Shown here: in pieces, positions 1 to 5,781 of the stretch
Layout: every line of letters starts with the position of its first letter
Position numbering within the stretch: the first letter of the stretch is position 1
Assembly: GCA_003132905.1 (NCBI GenBank)
Contig: PKZC01000220.1
Coordinates: 7,171 to 16,492 of the forward strand
Length of the DNA: 9,322 bases
DNA from: Bryobacterales bacterium
GTDB lineage: Bacteria; Acidobacteriota; Terriglobia; Bryobacterales; Bryobacteraceae
Reading direction: 5' to 3'
Program-made: the position numbers and the translations under genes
Notes under the pieces: generated by a model
Told to the model about the DNA's origin: nothing
What the model saw: the letters and a program-made list of their open reading frames with translations, nothing else
The model's database searches: none

Positions 1-1297
1 CCGGATCCTGCGCCAGCGCTTCCAACGGCGCAACAGCATCCTGGTTGCCGCTGACCGCCAATACTTCCGCCAAGCCGGTCTTCTCGTCCTTGGTAACGCC
101 TGCTTCCTTGAGGGTTGGATACAGTGCCTGACGGATCTCGGGATCGCGCGCCAGTTCGATCAGGTACGCCCGCGACACGCCGCGAAAGGCGGCCGAGTTG
201 AGATTGTTCACCAGATAGCGGAGCGGATCGAATTCGCCCATTCCACGCTTGCTCAGATTCACCAGCGCGAACGCCACCGATAGCCGGGGCTCAGTCTTAC
301 TTTCGTTGTTGAACGCGCGCTCGAGCATGGCCGTGTCCCCGGGGTTCTTCAGCCGTCCCAGACCCTCCGCCGCGCCTTCCCGGAGGCCGTCGTCTTTGTG
401 GTCCAGATAAGTTACATAAATTCCATGCAACTCCGGATCGGGCATCTGCGCCATGGCGGTGAGCGCGGCGCGCTTCACCTTCATATTGTGCGAACGATCC
501 AGCACATCGCGCAGTTCATTAATCGCGTCATGGTTCATCAACAAACCGGTCGCTTCGATTGCGGTGGTTTGGACCTTTTCGTTCAGATCGTGCAATAGAA
601 AAACGATGCTGGGTCCCGAGCTTCGATCGCGAATCTTTTCAATCGCGACCAGCGCTTCATAGATCACCTGGCTGTCCTTGGATCGCAGAGCTTTCTCCAG
701 GTCTGGAAGCGCCTCGCGCCCGCGCAGAATGCCTACAGCTCGCGCGGCATTGGCGCGCGCTTCCATGCTGGCCCCGCCGCTAGCGATGCGGCCCAACGCG
801 ATCACCACTTCCGGGCGTGCCTGAATATAGGGATCGATCACCAGGTCGTTGGTGTCGGTGAATTTGCCTTTGATAGAGGACCCAGCGCGCCGCAACGACG
901 CCGTGAGCCCGGTTTTTACGTAACCCGGCACGTAGAAATTCACCAGACCGTCGGTGGCACGAATCTCGATCTCCGGATCGTTGTCGGCACAAGCTTTGAC
1001 CAGCGCGTCTAAACTGCGCTGCGTTCCGATGTCGACGATCGCCTTTACAGCCTCGCGGCGCACGTCCACGTCCGGATCCGCAAGATAAGTCTCGAGCTTG
1101 GGAATTATTTCCGAACCGCCGGCTTTGCCGTATTCGCGGACCGCTTTGGCTCGCGCTTTGGCGTCATCGGGCGGCTGGGCGGCTGCGGGAGGAGCTTCGT
1201 TTTGAGCGGCCGGTTGAGCGGCAGGTTGAGCAACCAGCGAAGAAGCCGTGAGCGCTAAACACAGCGCCCACAACACACGGCACCGGTTCAGTGACAT
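1..1297 (-). CDS. Secreted HEAT-repeat protein, C-terminal end cut by window edge
   Basis: I translated this frame by hand from the ATG at 1297: it stays open to position 1, giving 432 residues with no stop, so the C-terminus lies outside the window. Residues 1-23 look like a Sec signal peptide (basic start, then a hydrophobic run VLWALCLALTASSLVA, cleavage probably after LVA). Residues 24-45 are a low-complexity Ala/Pro/Gln linker containing a QPAAQPAAQ repeat. From about residue 62 onward come paired-helix units with the HEAT pattern of a D-x-D-V-R-x-E-A-x-x-A-I core, for example around residues 62-120, 186-225, 228-260, 262-290 and 292-320, and more degenerate units after that. HEAT/PBS-type repeats form alpha-solenoids that bind partner proteins; no catalytic motif is visible. 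Exported location is inferred from the signal peptide. It lies 11 bp after mqnD and is probably co-transcribed with it. The specific role is unknown. PBS-lyase-type HEAT proteins are the nearest family description. Confidence 0.85.
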   Translation of the reverse strand, partial: MSLNRCRVLWALCLALTASSLVAQPAAQPAAQNEAPPAAAQPPDDAKARAKAVREYGKAGGSEIIPKLETYLADPDVDVRREAVKAIVDIGTQRSLDALVKACADNDPEIEIRATDGLVNFYVPGYVKTGLTASLRRAGSSIKGKFTDTNDLVIDPYIQARPEVVIALGRIASGGASMEARANAARAVGILRGREALPDLEKALRSKDSQVIYEALVAIEKIRDRSSGPSIVFLLHDLNEKVQTTAIEATGLLMNHDAINELRDVLDRSHNMKVKRAALTAMAQMPDPELHGIYVTYLDHKDDGLREGAAEGLGRLKNPGDTAMLERAFNNESKTEPRLSVAFALVNLSKRGMGEFDPLRYLVNNLNSAAFRGVSRAYLIELARDPEIRQALYPTLKEAGVTKDEKTGLAEVLAVSGNQDAVAPLEALAQDP

Positions 1298-1300
1298 AAA

Positions 1301-1310
1301 CCTAAACCTC
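1301..1310 (-). promoter_or_regulatory. Ribosome binding site of HEAT gene overlapping the mqnD stop
   Basis: On the minus strand the mqnD stop TGA (1311-1309) runs straight into GAGG (1310-1307), which lies 9 nt before the ATG at 1297. A second AGG (1303-1301) lies 3 nt before the ATG and is probably too close. The stop codon being part of the Shine-Dalgarno sequence supports translational coupling of the two genes. Confidence 0.6.
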
Positions 1311-2154
1311 AGCGAACAAACTCCACGGTGACTTTCTTGCTGATGATTCCCGCCTCATAGCCCATGTCGAGCAGCTTCTGAGCGGCCTTCGGTACCAGGT
1401 CGCCGCAGTCCACGGTGAAGTGATTCACGTACATTCCCACGAATTTTTCAGCCAGCCGAGGCTCCAGATCGCGCGCGAATTGCATCGCATAGTTCAGCGA
1501 TTCTTCGCCGTGATCCAGGGCATATTGAATGCTTTCGCGCATCACCCGGCAGCACTCGCTTTTGATATCGCCGGGGAGCGATCGCAGTAGCGCGTTTCCA
1601 CCCAGCGGCAGCGGCAGATCGAATTCGTTCTTCCACCAGCGGCCCAGATCCACAACGCTATGGAAACCGCTCTTGCCATACGTGAGTTGGCCCTCGTGAA
1701 TGATCAGGCCCGCATCCACGCTATGCTCGGCCACCGCATCCAGGATCTTGTCGAACGGTACGACCACTTCTTCGAAATCGGGCTCAAACAATTTCAGCGT
1801 CAGATAAGCGCTGGTCATCCGTCCTGGAATCGCGATCTTCTTGCCTTTGATTTCCTCGGGCGCCATCGGTTTCACACTCGCCAGGATGGGGCCGTAGCCG
1901 TCGCCGATGCTGGAACCGCTGGCCATCAACACGTACTTGTCGGCGATATATGGATAGGCGTGATAAGAAATAGCGGTCAGTTCGTAAGCGCCTTCCAGCG
2001 CCTTACGATTCAACGTTTCAATGTCATCGAGAACGTGCCGGAACGAAACCAGCCGCGAGCGTACCTTCTTTGTCGCCAGGCCATAGAACATGTACGCGTC
2101 GTCGGAATCGGGACTATGGGCACAAACGATTTCCGTTACGGTGGTGGATGCCAT
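1309..2154 (-). CDS. mqnD: 1,4-dihydroxy-6-naphthoate synthase (futalosine menaquinone pathway)
   Basis: The 281-residue product matches the MqnA/MqnD family (VitK2_biosynth), a periplasmic-binding-protein fold used as an enzyme. MqnD cleaves cyclic dehypoxanthinyl futalosine to 1,4-dihydroxy-6-naphthoate, a step of the alternative (futalosine) menaquinone route in the cytoplasm. Visible family features are the N-terminal AHSPDSDDAYMFYGLA stretch (residues 12-27; MqnD-type S-P-x-x-D-[TD] motif), TAISYHAYPYI (60-70), the substrate-loop G-P-I-L-A region (88-92), IPGRMTSAYL (109-118), and IIHEGQLTYG (151-160). The His in that last motif (residue 153) corresponds to the histidine proposed as catalytic in Thermus MqnD. 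No signal peptide is seen, as expected for the enzyme rather than a transporter binding protein. The start is chosen at ATG 2154; a GTG at 2172 would add six residues that do not look like the family. Neither has a Shine-Dalgarno sequence. MqnA is the main alternative, but the Ser-Pro-Asp-Ser-Asp-Asp start and the length favour MqnD. No other mqn gene is in view. Confidence 0.86.
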   Translation of the reverse strand: MASTTVTEIVCAHSPDSDDAYMFYGLATKKVRSRLVSFRHVLDDIETLNRKALEGAYELTAISYHAYPYIADKYVLMASGSSIGDGYGPILASVKPMAPEEIKGKKIAIPGRMTSAYLTLKLFEPDFEEVVVPFDKILDAVAEHSVDAGLIIHEGQLTYGKSGFHSVVDLGRWWKNEFDLPLPLGGNALLRSLPGDIKSECCRVMRESIQYALDHGEESLNYAMQFARDLEPRLAEKFVGMYVNHFTVDCGDLVPKAAQKLLDMGYEAGIISKKVTVEFVR

Positions 2155-2170
2155 AGGAGAGCAGACCACC

Positions 2171-2178
2171 ACTATAGC
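2171..2178 (-). promoter_or_regulatory. Possible extended -10 element for mqnD
   Basis: The minus strand reads TGCTATAGT, an extended -10 (TG-N-TATAGT, five of six matches to TATAAT) ending at 2171, about 16 nt before the mqnD ATG. A start about 7 nt downstream would leave a leader of roughly 10 nt, fitting the lack of a Shine-Dalgarno site. No good -35 is visible: the hexamer 17 bp upstream is GCGGAA and lies inside an inverted repeat. It would also mean the GTG at 2172 cannot be the start. Speculative. Confidence 0.3.
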
Positions 2179-2181
2179 AGA

Positions 2182-2206
2182 CGCGCCATACGTTTCCGCT
2201 GGCGCG
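2182..2206. repeat. Perfect 7-bp inverted repeat between kinase gene and mqnD
   Basis: CGCGCCA (2182-2188) and TGGCGCG (2200-2206) are exact reverse complements separated by 11 bp. The repeat lies in the 79-bp gap after the kinase stop and directly upstream of the putative mqnD -10. Neither strand has a T-run after the stem, so it is not a classic intrinsic terminator. It could be an operator, an attenuating hairpin or a 3'-end-stabilising stem. Confidence 0.5.
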
Positions 2207-2233
2207 CGAAGAGTTGTTATTGGCTTTCATCCG

Positions 2234-4654
2234 CTATTTTGTCTGCAGCAGGACCAGCTCCGGACGCAGTGCTTCCAGAGCTTGCTCCAACTGGGCCAGA
2301 CCGTCCGGCGCGCCCGTCAGATCGCCGCTGCGACCTTGCTTTTCCAGCGCAAAGGCAGCCTCAAATGCGCGGTTGGCGCCGAACGTAGAGACGGAGCCTT
2401 TCAGGCTGTGGGCATGGTGCTCCAAAGCCGTGGCGTCGCGGCTATCCACCGCGCCCTTTATCTTTTCAAAGGTGGATGGATAATCGTCCAGGAACAACTC
2501 CACCACTTCTTTCAGCAGGTCGATGTCGCCGCCCACGCGGCTCAGGGCGAGCGACTCGTCTAATTGCTGGAGTTGTGTTTGCACGGAAGATCCTTCAGAT
2601 GTTATATCGGCGTTCATGGAATTCCCTCCAAGCACTACAGATTCGATCATTTGCATTAAGTCGGGTACATACACCGGTTTGGTGATATAAGCGTCCATTC
2701 CGGATTCGAGACAACGTAGCCGGTCCGATTCGGCGGCCTGCGCGGTCATAGCCACGATAGGGACGCGATGGCCTGAACCGCGCTCCTGCTCCCGGATGCG
2801 CGCCGTGGCCTGCAGACCGTCCAGACCGGGCATCTGAACATCCATCAAGATGAGGTCGAACTGAGACTGTGTCGACTGTTGTTGTTCGAACGACTCCAGC
2901 GCATCTTGCCCGCATCCCACAATCGTTACCGAGTGTCCCTCGCGCTCTAACAGACGCGCTGCCAGGCGTTGGTTCACGCTGTTGTCCTCCGCCACCAGGA
3001 TTCGTAGTTTTCTTATGGCGCGCTGGCTGGAGGCTGAGGGCCGCGTGGGTTCGTTCGCCGGCGCCGCCATGGCTACTCCCAGGGTGACGGTGAAATGAAA
3101 GGTGCTGCCCTTGCCCAGCTCGCTCTCGAGCCAGATGCGCCCTTCCATCAGTTCCACCACGCCGGAGCAGATGGACAGCCCCAAGCCAGTACCGCCGTAC
3201 TTGCGCGTAGTAGAGCCGTCGGCCTGTGTGAAGGGCTCAAAGATCAACTGATGTTTTTCCGGAGCGACGCCAATGCCGGTGTCGGCGATGCTGAAACAGA
3301 GGGTGATTTTCGAGCCTTCCGTCGACTCCGCCCGAACACGCACGGAAACCTTGCCTTCATTCGTGAATTTGATCGCATTGCCCGCCAGATTGCGCAGCAC
3401 CTGGCTGATCCGCAGCGGATCGCCGACCAGACGATCGGGCACCTGGTCCTCTACAATCGATTCGAAAATCAGGCCGCTCACCGAAGCGCGCAGGGCCAGC
3501 GGCCGCAGCACATCGCGCATCAGCGCTCGCAGCGAGAAATCGACACAGTCCAGCGCCAGCTTGCCCACTTCGTACTTGGAGAAATCCAGGACATCGTTGA
3601 CCAGGCTCAGAAGCGCCTCGGCCGAGGACTTGACCAATTCCAGATATTCCCTCTGATCAGCCTGCAACTGGGTCTCCAGCGCCAGCCCGGTCATACCGAG
3701 AATTCCGTTCAGGGGCGTCCGCACCTCGTGCGTCATGTTGGCCAGAAAGTCGCTCTTGGCCGCGCTCAGCGCCTCGGCACGGTCGGCCATTTCACGCGCC
3801 AGGCGGCCCGTTTCCTCCAGATTGCGATTGGCCTCGATCAGTTCGCGGTTCGCCGCTTCGGCCGCCTCCTTGGCGCGGGCCAACTCCTCGGCGTTGCGCT
3901 TCAACTCCGTCACATCCCGAAGGATGCAAAGCATCTGAGGCGCGTGGCCCGGAATCTCCACGCGGGTTATCGAATTCTCGAAGATGCCGGACCGGCCATG
4001 CACGAAATGCAGCTCGCGTTCAAAGAAGCGCTCCTTGACATCCGAGGCATAAAGCGCGCGATGATATTCGCGCAGTGCTTCGCCCTCTTCGGGAGGAAAC
4101 AGCCCTGTCACATTCATCCCTTCGAGCGAGCCGGGATCCGTGTCCAGCATCCTGGCGAAGGCAGCATTCACTTTGACGATGGTGCCGGAAGGATCGGTGA
4201 GAAACATGGGCTCGCAAGAGGCTTCCCACAGCGAGCGAAACTGGTTCTCCGACTTCAGCAATTCCTGATCGGCGCGATGCCGGTCTGTGATGTCGATACC
4301 GGTGGTGATGTAATACTCCACTTCGCCCGCGGCATTCAGCATCGGAACGTTTGAGAACGAGATCCTGAGCGGCTCGCCCGATTTGGCGATCCATTCACTT
4401 TCAAAGGCGCTTGCGGCCCGGGCCGAGATGCCGTGCTCCAAACGCTTGCGGCTTTGATCCCTTCCGTCCTGGCTCACCAAGATTTCAAAAAATTTCCGGC
4501 CCTCGAGTTCATCGCTGGCGTATCCGGTTACCTGCTCAGCCGCCCGGTTGCAAAGAACAATCCGGCCTTCGGCGTCAAATACCACCACCAGCGCTCCGCA
4601 GGCCTGCAGAACGCCCGTTATGAAGTCCCGCTCTTTAGTTAAGTGACCGTCCAC
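2234..4654 (-). CDS. Hybrid sensor histidine kinase (PAS-PAS-HisKA-HATPase-REC-HPt)
   Basis: This 806-residue protein carries a whole phosphorelay in one chain. Domain order: PAS 1 with PAC end (about 8-125, ending [12 protein letters not shown]), PAS 2 (about 134-252, ending [15 protein letters not shown]), a coiled coil rich in Ala/Glu/Arg (about 253-300), HisKA with the phospho-acceptor His309 in [14 protein letters not shown], HATPase_c with N-box Asn426 ([12 protein letters not shown]), G1 box DTGIG (458-462), F-box IFEPF (471-475) and G2 box GGTGLGL (487-493), REC with Asp557, phospho-acceptor Asp605 ([10 protein letters not shown]), Thr637 and Lys659, and a C-terminal HPt with His749 (HSLKG). 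All key residues are present, so it should be active. There is no signal peptide or membrane segment, so it is a cytoplasmic sensor; the PAS ligand is unknown. Architecture resembles the ArcB/BarA class without the membrane part. The start is GTG 4654, preceded by GGGA with a 6-nt spacing. No response regulator with an output domain is in view; the partner must lie elsewhere. It may be co-transcribed with mqnD 79 bp downstream. Confidence 0.93.
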   Translation of the reverse strand: MDGHLTKERDFITGVLQACGALVVVFDAEGRIVLCNRAAEQVTGYASDELEGRKFFEILVSQDGRDQSRKRLEHGISARAASAFESEWIAKSGEPLRISFSNVPMLNAAGEVEYYITTGIDITDRHRADQELLKSENQFRSLWEASCEPMFLTDPSGTIVKVNAAFARMLDTDPGSLEGMNVTGLFPPEEGEALREYHRALYASDVKERFFERELHFVHGRSGIFENSITRVEIPGHAPQMLCILRDVTELKRNAEELARAKEAAEAANRELIEANRNLEETGRLAREMADRAEALSAAKSDFLANMTHEVRTPLNGILGMTGLALETQLQADQREYLELVKSSAEALLSLVNDVLDFSKYEVGKLALDCVDFSLRALMRDVLRPLALRASVSGLIFESIVEDQVPDRLVGDPLRISQVLRNLAGNAIKFTNEGKVSVRVRAESTEGSKITLCFSIADTGIGVAPEKHQLIFEPFTQADGSTTRKYGGTGLGLSICSGVVELMEGRIWLESELGKGSTFHFTVTLGVAMAAPANEPTRPSASSQRAIRKLRILVAEDNSVNQRLAARLLEREGHSVTIVGCGQDALESFEQQQSTQSQFDLILMDVQMPGLDGLQATARIREQERGSGHRVPIVAMTAQAAESDRLRCLESGMDAYITKPVYVPDLMQMIESVVLGGNSMNADITSEGSSVQTQLQQLDESLALSRVGGDIDLLKEVVELFLDDYPSTFEKIKGAVDSRDATALEHHAHSLKGSVSTFGANRAFEAAFALEKQGRSGDLTGAPDGLAQLEQALEALRPELVLLQTK

Positions 4655-4738
4655 ACAGCTTCCCAGAAGGTTTATCGGCAGAATACGCTGGGATTCTTAT
4701 TGGTACTCATCGGAGGGTAGTTCCGTCGATCCTAGAAC

Positions 4739-4769
4739 GCGGCATTCTTCCAACTAAGGTAATTGCCGC
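4739..4769. repeat. Imperfect inverted repeat over the divergent promoter
   Basis: GCGGCATT (4739-4746) and AATTGCCGC (4761-4769) are reverse complements apart from one extra base, with exact 6-bp outer arms GCGGCA/TGCCGC. The right arm covers the candidate -35 of the rightward gene. It could be an operator shared by the two divergent genes; chance occurrence is not excluded. Confidence 0.35.
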
Positions 4770-4791
4770 ATTGTCGAATTAGGCGTAAAAC
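4763..4791 (+). promoter_or_regulatory. Candidate sigma70-type promoter for the 4806 gene
   Basis: TTGCCG (4763-4768) and TAAAAC (4786-4791) each match four of six consensus bases and are separated by exactly 17 bp. A start near 4797-4799 would leave a leader of only about 8 nt before the GTG at 4806. This fits the absence of any Shine-Dalgarno sequence and the in-frame TAG at 4794-4796, which rules out an earlier start. Confidence 0.4.
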
Positions 4792-4805
4792 GCTAGCCTG
4801 TAATC

Positions 4806-5774
4806 GTGAAGAGCTGCCTTATTACCACGTTCGCCTGCGCGCTATCGCTTTCGGCCCAACAATCGAACATCAGCAGCGCCACCTCGGTTGATATCAATGG
4901 CAACCTTGTCAGCGCCGGCCCGGCGATTTCGCAAACCAAATCGGCCAACGGGTCTCAGACTACCGTCACGACGCAATCCATCAACGGCCGTAATGTCCCG
5001 TTGGAACAAGTGGAAGAACGCGTGGTGCGGGACGATTCTTCCGGAAAAGTGACCGAGCGAATCACTCGAAGGTACGATCCGCAGGGCAATCCCTTGCCAC
5101 CGGAGCGGCAGATGATCGAGGAGCAGAAGCGGGTTGACGGCGGGTCCACTGTCCAGAGCACCACGTACCGCGCAGACTTGAACGGGAACATGCAGGTGGT
5201 CGAAAAATCGGTGACGGATACACAGAAGAGCGCTTCGAGCGACGTTTCGGAAACAGTAGTCCAGCGTCTTACGCCGAACGGGCTGCAGCCTGTCGAGAAA
5301 CAAAGCCAGGTGGTCAGCAAGCAAGGCAACGGCTACCAGGCCGAGAGCACCACGTATCGCAGCGACGGAAACGGCGGCTTCACACCCGCGGCACGCCAGA
5401 CCACCGAGCACATCGTCCAGGGTTCGCAAGTCTCAGACAGTAGCGCCGAATATGAGCGGGATTCCTACGGCCAGCTCTCACTCCATGGCCAGACCGTTAC
5501 CAAGACCGTGACGCGGCCGGATGGGTCGCAACAGAGCGTGGTCGATATCTATTCGACTAATGTGCCTGGCACGGTTTCAGGCAGCGGGTCGGGATTAAAG
5601 CTGCAAGAAGAACAAATGATCGATAGCCAGGCCGGGCCGGGCAACTCGGTGGTGCAAACGCTGAGCGTCCGCAGGCCCACCGTCTCCGATCCGGGAGTGT
5701 TGGGGCCGGTGCGCCAGCTTTCTCAGACCGTCTGCAAGGGTGATTGCAAACCGCCCAAAGAGCCCGACAAGTAA
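4806..5774 (+). CDS. Secreted protein of ~32-residue beta-type repeats, function unknown
   Basis: I do not recognise a named family for this 322-residue protein. It begins with a short signal-like segment (MKSCLITTFACALSLSA, cleavage probably after residue 17). The rest is polar, rich in Ser, Thr, Gln, Val and Asp, and low in large hydrophobics. It is built of repeats: turn glycines fall at residues 32, 61, 94, 127, 159, 190, 222 and 255, a spacing of 29-33. The clearest units start STTYRADLNGN (118) and STTYRSDGNGG (181). Each unit has a strand with Ser/Thr-Thr-Tyr character, an Asp/Asn-Gly turn, a second strand, then a Gly/Ser/Asp turn about 17 residues later. This suggests consecutive beta hairpins, loosely like YD/RHS-type repeats but without their signature. 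The C-terminus has Cys310 and Cys314 (CKGDC) and a Lys/Pro-rich tail. The start must be GTG 4806, because a stop lies 12 nt upstream in frame. Export and a surface or matrix role are inferred. It faces priA tail to tail. Confidence 0.8.
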   Translation: MKSCLITTFACALSLSAQQSNISSATSVDINGNLVSAGPAISQTKSANGSQTTVTTQSINGRNVPLEQVEERVVRDDSSGKVTERITRRYDPQGNPLPPERQMIEEQKRVDGGSTVQSTTYRADLNGNMQVVEKSVTDTQKSASSDVSETVVQRLTPNGLQPVEKQSQVVSKQGNGYQAESTTYRSDGNGGFTPAARQTTEHIVQGSQVSDSSAEYERDSYGQLSLHGQTVTKTVTRPDGSQQSVVDIYSTNVPGTVSGSGSGLKLQEEQMIDSQAGPGNSVVQTLSVRRPTVSDPGVLGPVRQLSQTVCKGDCKPPKEPDK

Positions 5775-5781
5775 ACGAGTT

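Noticed and set aside
1660..2388. 242-codon plus-strand open frame across mqnD and the kinase end
   Set aside because: It is antisense to mqnD, whose family match is strong, and its product has no recognisable domain.
3095..4354. 419-codon open frame on the plus strand
   Set aside because: It lies antisense to the well-supported kinase gene, its product is His/Gln/Arg-rich with no family resemblance, and GC-rich genes commonly leave such open antisense frames.
4842..5429. 195-codon minus-strand open frame
   Set aside because: It is antisense to the repeat protein and rich in Arg, Leu and His without structure or family match; the plus frame has a signal peptide and regular repeats.
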